Source: Verrucomicrobiota bacterium (GTDB lineage Bacteria; Verrucomicrobiota; Verrucomicrobiia; Limisphaerales; JAHDYP01). From it: a stretch of DNA of 43,822 bases. The notes below the pieces were generated by a model that ran no database searches, had not been told where the DNA came from, and worked only from the letters and a program-made list of their open reading frames with translations. This document shows, piece after piece, positions 32,572 to 40,703 of the stretch. The position numbers were made by a program, and so were the translations under genes. Positions within the stretch are counted from its first letter, which is position 1. Every line of letters begins with the position of its first letter. The DNA lies in contig JAHDYP010000041.1 in the NCBI GenBank assembly GCA_023383055.1, positions 1 to 43,822 of the forward strand, written 5' to 3'.

Positions 32572-33344
32572 GAGCCGGCCTCGGATTCGGATTCGGCTTC
32601 CTCGGTCGTGTTGGTGCTGGCCTGGACCAGGAGCGGGACCACCAGTTCGATGGGGTCGGAGCTGCCGGGTGCGGTCGCGAGGTTCGTGAGGTGGAGTTGG
32701 ATTTTGAGGGCGGCGGGCAGCGGTGTGGCGGCGGTGGATGAATCCCAATAATCGATCCATTGCAGGCCGTCGAAGAAGAGGAACACCAGGTCGTCAACGC
32801 CGCCCATGAGCCATTGGTTTTCGGGTTGGTCCTCGGCGATGGGGAGGAGGTTATGGCTGACGGAACGGATGAGGTCCTGTCCGGGTGTGTTATTGGTGGG
32901 CTCGGCGAGATAATAGGAGACGCGCATGATTTCGCCCCAGGGAGTGGTCTCGCTGATAATGCCGGTGGTGGTATAGAGTTCGGGGCTGACCACCCGGCCG
33001 GGGAGGGTCGTGCGGTAGGCGTTCGAGGAGCTGGTGCTGGAGGGCCCAAAGCCACCGCCCGAAAGCGCGGCTGACTGAAAGGGGCCCGAGAAGGTGCCAC
33101 CGGGCGGGAGGAGATTGGCGAGATCGCGTTTAATGATTTCGAGGGCGTGCTGGCGAGGGAGGGAAGCTTCGAGTTGCGCGGTGGTCCGGTTGCGGAGCGT
33201 AAGGGCGCTATAGAAGACCGTGTGAACCGCCATCAGCACCACCGCAAAGATGGCCACAGCCAGGAGTAGCTCGAACAGGGTGAAACCGGCGTGCCGCGGG
33301 GACGGGCGGAACGGTATCTCCCGGGTTGGAGCCGGTGTGGTCAT
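32568..33344 (-). CDS. gspJ: T2SS minor pseudopilin GspJ
   Basis: 258 residues from the ATG at 33344, which overlaps the gspI stop by 4 bases. The prepilin signature is 'HAGFTLFELLLAVAIFAVVL', with the cleavage Gly before Phe and Glu at position +5. The large C-terminal part has the loose beta-rich look of GspJ ('WGEIMRVSYYLAEP', 'ENQWLMGGVDDLVFLFFDGL'). The last residues are Glu/Ser-rich. It is expected to form the pseudopilus tip with GspI and GspK. A prepilin peptidase must process it, and none is encoded in this window. Confidence 0.85.
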   Translation of the reverse strand: MTTPAPTREIPFRPSPRHAGFTLFELLLAVAIFAVVLMAVHTVFYSALTLRNRTTAQLEASLPRQHALEIIKRDLANLLPPGGTFSGPFQSAALSGGGFGPSSTSSSNAYRTTLPGRVVSPELYTTTGIISETTPWGEIMRVSYYLAEPTNNTPGQDLIRSVSHNLLPIAEDQPENQWLMGGVDDLVFLFFDGLQWIDYWDSSTAATPLPAALKIQLHLTNLATAPGSSDPIELVVPLLVQASTNTTEEAESESEAGS

Positions 33345-33763
33345 GTGATGGCGGCGTCGATGAGGGTGGCAATCCGGACCTCGTATTCGCGGCCCTGGAC
33401 GAGGAAGAAGACCTCGACGGTCAGGAGTCGCAGGGTGGCGGTGGTGCCGCCGATCTGGGTCCAGGGTTCGACTCGGGCGATCCACCGGTATTGGTAGGCG
33501 GCTTCCTGGACGGTGCCATTCAGGACGCCGCGCTGCCACTGGCCGGTGACCTTGAGTTCGTTGAGATAGTTCTGGGCGATGCGGGTGGCCGCGGTCTTTC
33601 GTTCGCTGACCTGTCCGGCGAGGTTGGCGATGCGGACGCCTTCGACGGCGACCGGGAGGACGATGGCCATGAAGAGCAGGGCGGCCAGCACCTCGGCGAA
33701 GGTGAAGCCGGCGCGCGCCGGATTACGGCGGCAGGTGGCTCGGGGTGTTGGTCTGAATTTCAT
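33341..33763 (-). CDS. gspI: T2SS minor pseudopilin GspI
   Basis: 140 residues. After a basic leader the prepilin motif is 'RAGFTFAEVLAALLFMAIVL', followed by 'ERKTAATRIAQNYLNELKVT' and a short beta domain ('YQYRWIARVEPW', 'VEVFFLVQGREYEVRIATL'). Length and order match GspI. The start lies within the end of gspH (41-base overlap) and its stop overlaps the gspJ start, so the minor pseudopilin genes are tightly coupled. Confidence 0.85.
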   Translation of the reverse strand: MKFRPTPRATCRRNPARAGFTFAEVLAALLFMAIVLPVAVEGVRIANLAGQVSERKTAATRIAQNYLNELKVTGQWQRGVLNGTVQEAAYQYRWIARVEPWTQIGGTTATLRLLTVEVFFLVQGREYEVRIATLIDAAIT

Positions 33764-34322
33764 AATGCAACCGGTTCCGGCTTTGGCCGATCCAGACCCT
33801 GCCGAGGTTGTCCTCCTGGATTGAGATGCGTTCCGGGCTGGCGGGGTCGATGAACCCGTCCGGCGTGAAGCGCAAGGCCGGGCGATTTCGGCTAAGGACC
33901 TGGGTTTGGCGCCAGGTCACGGCCGCGGGGTAGGAAAGGGTGCTGGGCGCCGTGTCGGTTTCGATGGTGATGCCCTCGGCGAGCCCGAACCGGAGCGCGC
34001 GTTTATCCTCGTCCTCGTAACTGGTCTCGGCATGCAGACCGTAAGCGCAGTCTTCGGGATCGATCCAGAGCACCATGGGGATGCCTTCGGACACGGCACG
34101 GTTCTGGGCGTAGTGGGTCAGGCCGAGGAATCGGCGCGCCTCGGAATCCAGGGTGCGACCCTGGAAGAAGCGGCCGAGGGCCGGGGCGCCGATGGCGAGA
34201 ACGATTCCGAGGAGAGCCATGACCAGGATCAGTTCGACGAGCGTGAAGGCCCGGGTGCGGTTCGGGTGGGCCGGCTGGTCAGCGTCGGGTTGAGCTTTGC
34301 CAGTTGGTGATATCGTCTTCAT
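33723..34322 (-). CDS. gspH: T2SS pseudopilin GspH
   Basis: 199 residues from the ATG at 34322. The frame continues up to 34394, but those codons lie further inside gspG. The prepilin motif is 'RAFTLVELILVMALLGIVLA', here with Ala rather than Gly before the mature Phe. Some prepilin peptidases tolerate Ala at that place. The rest matches GspH ('LDSEARRFLGLTHYAQNRAV', 'GFIDPASPERISIQED'). It overlaps gspG by 44 bases and gspI by 41 bases. Confidence 0.78.
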   Translation of the reverse strand: MKTISPTGKAQPDADQPAHPNRTRAFTLVELILVMALLGIVLAIGAPALGRFFQGRTLDSEARRFLGLTHYAQNRAVSEGIPMVLWIDPEDCAYGLHAETSYEDEDKRALRFGLAEGITIETDTAPSTLSYPAAVTWRQTQVLSRNRPALRFTPDGFIDPASPERISIQEDNLGRVWIGQSRNRLHYEIQTNTPSHLPP

Positions 34323-34734
34323 TGCCTTCGCGGCCATCGGGTCCCGGCGACATGAGGTCGTAGCCGCTGGTATTGCGTTTGCCGGGGGATTCATAGACGT
34401 AGGGGTTGCCCCAGGGATCGGGGGGGATTTCGCCCTTGCTGAGGTAGGGGCCTTTCCAGTTTTGGGCGTCGCGGGACTGGACGACGAGTTCCTGGAGTCC
34501 GTTGCGGCCCTTGGGATAGTAGCCGTTGTCGATCTCGAAGGCGTCGAGGGCGGTGCTGAACGTGGCGATCTGAGAGTGGGCGGCCGTGATGCGCGCCTGT
34601 TCGGTGCGTCCGGTGAATTTGGGGACGACGATGGCGGCGAGGATGCCGAGGATAGTGAGCACGAGGAGCAGTTCGACGAGCGTGAAGCCGGACTGACGGG
34701 CGGCCTGGCGGGGTTTGCGGAGTTGGGTGTTCAT
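34279..34734 (-). CDS. gspG: T2SS major pseudopilin GspG
   Basis: 151 residues, the usual GspG size. The prepilin motif is 'QSGFTLVELLLVLTILGILA', followed by 'DAFEIDNGYYPKGRNGLQEL' and the conserved 'PDPWGNPYVYESPGK'. The C-terminal loop 'SPGPDGREGNEDDITNW' has the acidic residues that bind the structural calcium of GspG. It forms the pseudopilus shaft. It lies 22 bases after gspF. Confidence 0.95.
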   Translation of the reverse strand: MNTQLRKPRQAARQSGFTLVELLLVLTILGILAAIVVPKFTGRTEQARITAAHSQIATFSTALDAFEIDNGYYPKGRNGLQELVVQSRDAQNWKGPYLSKGEIPPDPWGNPYVYESPGKRNTSGYDLMSPGPDGREGNEDDITNWQSSTRR

Positions 34735-34756
34735 AGGGGGTGGGTTGAGCGTGTCG

Positions 34757-36019
34757 CTATTTGATATAGTCCTGGATGGTGAAGATCGGGATGACCATGC
34801 CGATGAAAATGGTGCCGATGAAACCCGCGATGAAGAACAGCATCAACGGTTCGGCCAGCGCCACGGCCGTCTTCAATCGCCGATCCAAATCGCCCTCGGT
34901 CTGATTCGCAATGCGCACGAGTTCCTCATCGAGCCGGCCGCTTTCCTCGGCCACCGAGATCATCTCGAGCACGGAGCCGGAGAAGAGCGTGCGGCAATCG
35001 GCGAGGCTGGGGCCGAGGGCTTTCCCTTCCTTGACGCAGTCGATCGAGTTGGAGACGGCATCGACGAGGATTTGATTGCCGACGGAACGCCGGGCGACGT
35101 TGAGGCCATTGATCAAGGGGACGTCGGCGGCGAGCAGGGTGCCGAGCATGCGGCAGAAGCGCGCCATGGCGTACTGGGCGACGAGCGGTCCGATCAGGGG
35201 CAGCCGAAGGATGAGCCCTTCCCAGGCGCGGCGTCCGGTGGGCGAGGCGAGCCAGTTGCGGACGAGAAAGCCGGCGACGACGAGGGCGACGGCGGCGAAG
35301 AGGCCGTAGTGCCGCAGCAGATCGCTGATCGAGACGATGGCCTGGGTCAGAAGCGGCAATTGTCCGCCGAACCCGGCGAAGATTCCCTGGAACCTGGGAA
35401 TAAAGAAGACCAGCAGGAAGGTGAGGACGCTCAGGGCCAGGACCAGGAGGATGGCCGGGTAAAGCAGGGCGGTGAGGACCTTGGCGCGCATCTCCTTTTC
35501 ACGTGCCTGGAAGTCGGCAATCTGGCTGAGCACGACATCGAGGAAGCCTCCGGCTTCACCGGCTTCGACCATCGCGACATAGACGCGGGGAAAGACGTCG
35601 GGTGACCGGGCCATGGCATCGGCGAGCGACGCGCCGTCCACAACGCCGTCGTGGATTTCCTTCCATTTGCGCTGGGCCGCCGGGCTCGAGGCCTCCTTGT
35701 GGAGGATGACCAGGGCACGACTCAGGGGCACGCCGGCGGTGAGCAGACTCGAGAGCAGGCGCGTGAACGTCTCCAGGGCGCGCGCGGAAACGCGCTGGGC
35801 GGTGCCGAGCGACCATCCGGCGAGGGTTGGTCCCGGGGCGGGGGTGTCGGTCGTTGAGGTGGTGGTGCGGCCGGGTTGGGAGGATTTTTCGTTGAGGGCG
35901 ATGGGGCGCCAGCCGCGGCCTTCGAGTTGGCGGAACGCCTCCTGGCGGCCGCCGGCTTCGAGTTGGCCCTGGGCGATCGCACCGTCGGACTGAAGCGCTT
36001 TGAATTCGAAGGTGGGCAT
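34757..36019 (-). CDS. gspF: T2SS inner-membrane platform protein GspF
   Basis: 420 residues, the usual GspF length. The start 'MPTFEFKALQSDGAIAQGQL' is typical. Two GspF/PilC cytoplasmic domains are visible ('FTRLLSSLLTAGVPLSRAL', 'FCRMLGTLLAADVPLINGLN'), with TM segments at about 180-205, 228-255 and near the C-terminus ('MLFFIAGFIGTIFIGMVIPI'). A linker near residues 45-75 is Pro/Thr-rich. The gene begins 16 bases after the gspE stop. Confidence 0.93.
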   Translation of the reverse strand: MPTFEFKALQSDGAIAQGQLEAGGRQEAFRQLEGRGWRPIALNEKSSQPGRTTTSTTDTPAPGPTLAGWSLGTAQRVSARALETFTRLLSSLLTAGVPLSRALVILHKEASSPAAQRKWKEIHDGVVDGASLADAMARSPDVFPRVYVAMVEAGEAGGFLDVVLSQIADFQAREKEMRAKVLTALLYPAILLVLALSVLTFLLVFFIPRFQGIFAGFGGQLPLLTQAIVSISDLLRHYGLFAAVALVVAGFLVRNWLASPTGRRAWEGLILRLPLIGPLVAQYAMARFCRMLGTLLAADVPLINGLNVARRSVGNQILVDAVSNSIDCVKEGKALGPSLADCRTLFSGSVLEMISVAEESGRLDEELVRIANQTEGDLDRRLKTAVALAEPLMLFFIAGFIGTIFIGMVIPIFTIQDYIK

Positions 36020-36035
36020 GGCTTTGGGGCCGGCT

Positions 36036-37802
36036 TCAGTTGCGGCCGCCGGAAAGGGCGGGTTCGATCTCCGCGGGTGCGGGTGCGGTGGGCCTGGCTA
36101 CGCGGGCGACTTCTTTTGCGGTGGTGACACTCAAGACCTCTTCGACCGTGGTGAGCCCGAGGCGGACGAGGCGCCAGCCGTCTTCGGCCAGGGTGCGCAT
36201 ACCGGAGCGGCGGGCGACTTCGCGGATTTTGTCGCTGGAACCGTTCTTGAGGATCAACTCCCGGATTTCGTCTTCGGAATCCATCCATTCGAAGATGGCG
36301 TGGCGGCCGTAGAAGCCGGTCTGGCGGCATTCGCGGCAGCCGACCGAGCGAAAGATGGGGGTGGCGGCGGGGATGCCGACGCGATCTTTGAACACCTGGG
36401 CAGCCGGCGAATGGTCCTCCGCGCGGCAATGCCGACAGAGGACGCGCACGAGGCGTTGGGCGAGGACCGCTTCGAGGGAGGAGGCGACGAGGTAAGGTTC
36501 GACGCCCATGTCGACGAGTCGGGTGAGGGCGCCGGGGGCATCGTTGGTGTGGAGAGTTGAGAAGACGAGATGACCGGTGAGCGAAGCCTGGACGGCGATC
36601 TGGGCGGTTTCCTGGTCGCGGATTTCGCCGATCAGAATGACATCGGGATCGTGGCGCAGGATGGAGCGCAAGCCGCGGGCGAACGTGAGGCCAGCCTTTT
36701 CCGAGACCTGGATTTGGTTGACTCCCTTGAGTTGGTATTCGATCGGGTCCTCGATGGTGATGATCTTGCGGAGGGAATCGTTGATTTCGTTGAGCGCGGT
36801 ATACAGGGTCGAGGTTTTGCCGCTTCCAGTCGGACCGGTTACCAGGATGATGCCATGGGGGAGTTCGAGCACCCTTCGGAAACACTCGAACTCGCGGGTG
36901 TCCATGCCGAGTTCGCTCATGCCCAGGAGCATGGCGTTTTGGCGCAGCAATCGCATGACGACCGCTTCGCCGTGCAACATCGGAATCACCGAGACGCGGA
37001 CGTCAACCTCGCTGGCGTCGATGCGGATCTTGATGCGGCCATCCTGGGGGAGCCGCTTTTCGGCGATGTTCAGGTGGCTGAGAATTTTGACGCGGGAAAC
37101 GATGGCGGGCTGGAAGCGCTTGATCTGGGCGGGGACGGGCACCTCCTGGAGCACGCCGTCGATGCGGTAGCGAATCCGGAGTTCGTCTTCGAACGGCTCG
37201 AGATGGATGTCCGAGGCGCGGAGTTCGATGGCATCGCGCAGGACCTGGTTGACAAAGCGGATGATGGAGGCGTCTTCGGCGGCGCTGTCGAGGTCGGTAT
37301 CCTGTTGCTGATCTTCGTCCACCACCTGGAAGGGGGTCTCTTCCTCGAGGGTATCGATGGTGTCGGCGCCCACGCCGAGGCGCTTTTTCATTTCGCGCTG
37401 GATGGCTTCGCTGGGGGCCAGGACCGGTTTGAGCCGGAGGCCGGTCATGCTGCGGAGGGCGTCCAGGGCCTGGGTGGCGAAGAGGCGGCTGGTGGCGATC
37501 TCCACGCAACCGTTCACCCGGCGGAGAGGCAGCAAGCCGTCTTTCAGCAACAAGCGCGCGGGAAAGAGCGACAGGACCTCCTTGTCCGGTTCAAGGTCAT
37601 CGAGCGAGGTGAAGGGGAGGTCGTATTCGTCCGCCAGCCAGCGCAGGACGTCCTCCTCGGTGCGAGCCGGCGTGTGGTCGGGATCGTCGGAGCCGCTCGC
37701 GGCCGACAGCGCGCGCGCGTCGGCGGCGGTCAGTTGTCTGGCCGCGATCATTTTATCGAGCAACTCGGCCAGGGCCGGGCTATTGGGCTCCGTATCGTTC
37801 AT
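36036..37802 (-). CDS. gspE: T2SS assembly ATPase GspE
   Basis: 588 residues from the ATG at 37802; an ATG three codons upstream is the alternative. An N-terminal GspE/PilB domain (about 20-150) includes 'LRWLADEYDLPFTSLDDL'. The AAA-type ATPase has Walker A 'GPTGSGKTSTLY', the Asp box 'DPVEYQ'-type segment ('IEDPIEYQLKGVNQIQV'), Walker B 'DVILIGEIRD' and a His box 'GHLVFSTLHTNDA'. A zinc-binding tetracysteine 'LCRHC...GCREC' is present. GspE powers pseudopilus assembly. It is the second gene of the operon, 39 bases after the periplasmic-protein gene. Confidence 0.95.
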   Translation of the reverse strand: MNDTEPNSPALAELLDKMIAARQLTAADARALSAASGSDDPDHTPARTEEDVLRWLADEYDLPFTSLDDLEPDKEVLSLFPARLLLKDGLLPLRRVNGCVEIATSRLFATQALDALRSMTGLRLKPVLAPSEAIQREMKKRLGVGADTIDTLEEETPFQVVDEDQQQDTDLDSAAEDASIIRFVNQVLRDAIELRASDIHLEPFEDELRIRYRIDGVLQEVPVPAQIKRFQPAIVSRVKILSHLNIAEKRLPQDGRIKIRIDASEVDVRVSVIPMLHGEAVVMRLLRQNAMLLGMSELGMDTREFECFRRVLELPHGIILVTGPTGSGKTSTLYTALNEINDSLRKIITIEDPIEYQLKGVNQIQVSEKAGLTFARGLRSILRHDPDVILIGEIRDQETAQIAVQASLTGHLVFSTLHTNDAPGALTRLVDMGVEPYLVASSLEAVLAQRLVRVLCRHCRAEDHSPAAQVFKDRVGIPAATPIFRSVGCRECRQTGFYGRHAIFEWMDSEDEIRELILKNGSSDKIREVARRSGMRTLAEDGWRLVRLGLTTVEEVLSVTTAKEVARVARPTAPAPAEIEPALSGGRN

Positions 37803-37841
37803 AGACCACACGCCGCGGTTCGGCGGGTTGCGGGGGACCGA

Positions 37842-38399
37842 CTATTTGACGAGGCCCATCCGCAGCGCGATGGCTTCCTGTTTCACGTTCAAAACGGCAT
37901 TCAGCTCCTGCTGGGCCTTCTCGAGCGCGGCTTCCTTTTGCTTGCGGGACTCGCGGTACTTGGCGATGGCGGATTTAAGCTCGGCGGTGGAGGCATTCGA
38001 GTCGATGGCCTTTTGGAGCGCCTCTTCCTCCGGGTCGGGATCGCCACCGAACTGCCGGCGATTGGGCTGGTCGGCGGGCGGGTTATCGCCGCCCTGGGGT
38101 CGGCGGGCCATCATGCGCATGCCGCCGGCGCCGGCGGCGCCGACGTCACGTCGGGCTTCCCAGACCTTGGTGATCCGTTGTTCGATGATTTGCCATTCGG
38201 CGTCTTCCTTGACCTGGAACTGTTCGCGGACGCCTTCCATCATGCGTTGACGCATTTGTTCAGGATCGAAGTTGCCGCGGCCCTGGCCCTGAGGACCGCC
38301 GCCCTGGCCGCCCTGGCGACCCTGGGCCTGGGTTTGAGCCGCGGTTAGACACATGAGGACGGCCACTCCCGCCGTCAGAACGAGTGAGGATAGTTTCAT
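37842..38399 (-). CDS. Exported Gln/Gly-rich protein, first gene of the T2SS operon
   Basis: 185 residues from the ATG at 38399; the upstream part of the frame lacks coding character. The signal peptide is 'MKLSSLVLTAGVAVLMCLTA' with cleavage near 'TQAQG'. A Gly/Gln-rich stretch (about 27-45), a helical segment ('DPEQMRQRMMEGVREQF', 'EWQIIEQRITKVWEARRD') and a Pro/Asp-rich middle are followed by a long charged helix at the end ('AIAKYRESRKQKEAALEKAQ'). It loosely resembles Spy/CpxP-like periplasmic proteins, but I cannot name the family. As the promoter-proximal gene it may be the most strongly expressed of the operon. Confidence 0.7.
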   Translation of the reverse strand: MKLSSLVLTAGVAVLMCLTAAQTQAQGRQGGQGGGPQGQGRGNFDPEQMRQRMMEGVREQFQVKEDAEWQIIEQRITKVWEARRDVGAAGAGGMRMMARRPQGGDNPPADQPNRRQFGGDPDPEEEALQKAIDSNASTAELKSAIAKYRESRKQKEAALEKAQQELNAVLNVKQEAIALRMGLVK

Positions 38400-38493
38400 A
38401 ACACGAATCTCCGAATAGACGAACACCGGCAATTTTGTCTGGCTCGTACAATGGCGCACATCAACGCCCTGCACCTTGCTTGAGACCCCTTGG

Positions 38494-38508
38494 GCATGCG
38501 GCGTGCCA
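38494..38508 (-). promoter_or_regulatory. Sigma-54 (-24/-12) promoter before the T2SS operon
   Basis: Read on the minus strand the site is TGGCACGCCGCATGC. It has the complete -24 block TGGCACG, the required GG-N10-GC spacing and ATGC at -12 (consensus TTGC). Transcription would begin near 38482, giving a leader of about 80 bases before the ATG at 38399. The operon it would drive ends with a sigma-54 activator gene. Confidence 0.6.
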
Positions 38509-38548
38509 AGCGGGAAATGGCCGGAAAACGGAATCTTACCCGGGTTGC

Positions 38549-38570
38549 GCGCGCAGCAATTGCGCAGCGG
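38549..38570. promoter_or_regulatory. Candidate activator site 1 upstream of the sigma-54 promoter
   Basis: This is the first of two 22-base direct repeats (core GCGCGCAG...TTGCGCAGCG) that match at 19 of 22 positions. Its centre is about 77 bases upstream of the predicted start site, a normal place for an NtrC-type enhancer. It could instead serve the divergent ubiD-family gene. Confidence 0.45.
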
Positions 38571-38581
38571 TCCGCCGCCGG

Positions 38582-38603
38582 GCGCGCAGGATTTGCGCAG
38601 CGC
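38582..38603. promoter_or_regulatory. Candidate activator site 2 upstream of the sigma-54 promoter
   Basis: The second copy of the 22-base repeat lies 33 bases from the first, about three helical turns, so both would face the same side of the DNA. Its centre is about 110 bases upstream of the predicted T2SS start site and about 60 bases before the 38655 start codon. Confidence 0.45.
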
Positions 38604-38654
38604 ATTTGCGACCGGGATTGCCGGGAGCGGCGGGGATGCTACTTTGGCGGCGTC

Positions 38655-40205
38655 ATGGCATACGAATCATTTGACGGCTTTATTCAGGCGCTGGAAGCGG
38701 CGGGCGAGCTCGTCCGGATCAAGTCGCCGGTGGCCACGGAACTGGAAATCACGGCGCTGGCGGATGGCGAGATGAAGAAGGCGGGCGGAGGCAAGGCGTT
38801 GCTGATCGAGCGACCCACGGTGAACGGCGCGGCGAGTCCGTTTCCGGTGGCGATCAACACGATGGGTTCGTGGAAGCGGATGGCCATTGCGCTGGGGGCG
38901 GAATCGGTGGAAGCGGTGGCGGCTGAGTTGGGCTCGTTGATGAAGGCCAAGCCGCCGACGTCGCTCCGGGAGGCGATCAAGCTGCTGGGGACGGCGTTCG
39001 AGTTGCGTCATGCCCGGCCGAAGCTGGTCAGGACGGGTCCGTGCAAGGAGATCGTGCGCCGGTTCGAGCCAGGCGCATCGCGGACCGAGCCCTGGCCGAA
39101 GGCGCCCGACTGGCAGGATGCGGCGACGTATCCGGCGCCTTCGCCGACGCTGCTGGATCTGCCGATTTTGCGATGCTGGCCGCTGGACGGAGGCCGGTTC
39201 ATCACGCTGCCGTGCGTGGTGACACGCGATCCGGACACCGGCGAGCGGAATGTGGGGATGTACCGGATGCAGGTTTACGACGATCGTAGCACCGGGATGC
39301 ACTGGCAGTTGCAGAAGGTCGGGGCGCGCCACGGCCGGCGCTATTACGAGAGCGGGACGCGGATGCCGGTCTCGGTGTTTCTCGGGGGCGACCCGGTTTA
39401 TCCGTTTGCGGCGACGGCGCCGTTGCCGGATGGGCTCGATGAATTCCTGCTGGCGGGCTACCTGCGGAAGAAATCGGTGGAACTGGTCAAGTGCGAAACC
39501 AACGATCTGGAAGTGCCGGCGAACGCGGATTTCGTGATAGAGGGTTACGTGGATCCGCGGGAGCCGTTGCGGGAGGAGGGGCCATTTGGGGATCACACCG
39601 GCTACTACACATTACCCGAGCCGTATCCGGTCTTTCACCTTACGGCGATCACCCATCGGAAGGCGGCGGTGTATCCGGCGACGATCGTGGGGATACCGCC
39701 AATGGAAGACTTTTACCTGGGAGGCGCGTCGGTGAAGCTGTTCCTGCCGGTGTTCAAGATGAACTTTCCGGAGATTGTGGACATTGCGTTGCCGGCGGAG
39801 GGGGTGTTTCACAACCTGGTGTTTGTGAGCATCAAAAAGACCTACCCGATGCAGGCCTACAAGATCATGCACGGGTTGTGGGGGATGGGGCAGATGATGT
39901 TCACGAAATACCTGGTGATCGTGGACGATGACGTGGATGTGCACAACACGAGCGAGGTGCTCTTCCGGTGGTGCGCCAACACCGATCCGGAGCGGGACAG
40001 CCTGTTCACCAAAGGCCCCGCGGACGTGCTCGATCACGCGACCTCGGAAGTCGCGGTCGGCAGCAAACTGGGGATCGACGCGACCAGGAAACTGGCCGGC
40101 GAAGGATTCAAGCGTCCCTGGCCGCCGTTGATCCGGATGGGGGACGGGGTGAGGGCGAAGGTGGAAGCGCTTTTGGCGACTGACACGCCGCCATCGCGGA
40201 CATAG
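38655..40205 (+). CDS. UbiD-family prenyl-FMN-dependent decarboxylase
   Basis: 516 residues from the ATG at 38655 ('MAYESFDGFIQALEAAGELV'). The frame is open to 38490, but that part is the regulatory region of the divergent operon. Typical UbiD features are 'GMYRMQVYDDRSTGMHWQ' and 'KVGARH' (cofactor and metal site), 'PVSVFLGGDPVYPFAATAPL', the acidic active-site stretch 'EEGPFGDHTGYY', and 'KYLVIVDDDVDVHNTSEVLF'. UbiD enzymes decarboxylate aromatic acids with prenylated FMN. By length and motifs this one is closest to the group annotated as menaquinone-biosynthesis decarboxylases, but the substrate is not fixed by the sequence. No UbiX-type flavin prenyltransferase is nearby. The DCC-family gene follows after 60 bases. 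Confidence 0.88.
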   Translation: MAYESFDGFIQALEAAGELVRIKSPVATELEITALADGEMKKAGGGKALLIERPTVNGAASPFPVAINTMGSWKRMAIALGAESVEAVAAELGSLMKAKPPTSLREAIKLLGTAFELRHARPKLVRTGPCKEIVRRFEPGASRTEPWPKAPDWQDAATYPAPSPTLLDLPILRCWPLDGGRFITLPCVVTRDPDTGERNVGMYRMQVYDDRSTGMHWQLQKVGARHGRRYYESGTRMPVSVFLGGDPVYPFAATAPLPDGLDEFLLAGYLRKKSVELVKCETNDLEVPANADFVIEGYVDPREPLREEGPFGDHTGYYTLPEPYPVFHLTAITHRKAAVYPATIVGIPPMEDFYLGGASVKLFLPVFKMNFPEIVDIALPAEGVFHNLVFVSIKKTYPMQAYKIMHGLWGMGQMMFTKYLVIVDDDVDVHNTSEVLFRWCANTDPERDSLFTKGPADVLDHATSEVAVGSKLGIDATRKLAGEGFKRPWPPLIRMGDGVRAKVEALLATDTPPSRT

Positions 40206-40265
40206 ATTCCAACCGTCAAGAACTGGCAAACCCGCCATGCCGCCCATCCCGCCAGGTTCGCCACC

Positions 40266-40658
40266 ATGAACCGTCAAGCCTCCCATCAGCCGCCGCTCGG
40301 CTGGATATTATATGATGACTCGTGCGGGTTCTGCCGGCGCTGGGTGCCGTTTGGGGAAGGCGCCTTGCGGCGTCGCGGCTTTGCGATTGCGCCGCTGCAA
40401 GCCGATTGGGTGCGCGCGCGCCTGCGGTTGAGCGAGGCCGAATTACTTGACGATCTGCGATTGCTGCTGGCGGACGGCACCCAGATTCGCGGCGCGGATG
40501 TCTATCGTTACGTCGCGCGGCGGATCTGGTGGGCGTGGCCGGTGTATTGGTTTTCCATCGCCCCGGGGCTGCGCACGGTGTTTGACTGGGGGTATCGCAC
40601 CTTTGCCGCGAATCGCTTCCGGGTTTCCTCGGCCTGCGGTTTGGATAAGCAGCGGTGA
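40266..40658 (+). CDS. DCC-family thiol-disulfide oxidoreductase-like protein (DUF393)
   Basis: 130 residues, the typical size. The motif 'ILYDDSCGFCRRWVPF' near the start, with a Cys-x-x-Cys, defines the family. It continues with 'FAIAPLQADWVRARL', 'LLLADGTQIRGADVYRYVAR' and a hydrophobic 'WWAWPVYWFSIAPGL'. The exact reaction of DCC proteins is not established. It may share a transcript with the upstream decarboxylase. Confidence 0.85.
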   Translation: MNRQASHQPPLGWILYDDSCGFCRRWVPFGEGALRRRGFAIAPLQADWVRARLRLSEAELLDDLRLLLADGTQIRGADVYRYVARRIWWAWPVYWFSIAPGLRTVFDWGYRTFAANRFRVSSACGLDKQR

Positions 40659-40703
40659 CTGACGGCGCGCCCCCATTTCCGAAGCTTCAACCGTCACTGG
40701 CGC

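Noticed and set aside
30958..32751. Plus-strand open frame of 597 codons
   Set aside because: Antisense shadow of gspK and gspL. No domain or signal peptide.
36570..38348. Plus-strand open frame of 592 codons
   Set aside because: Antisense shadow of gspE and the exported protein gene.
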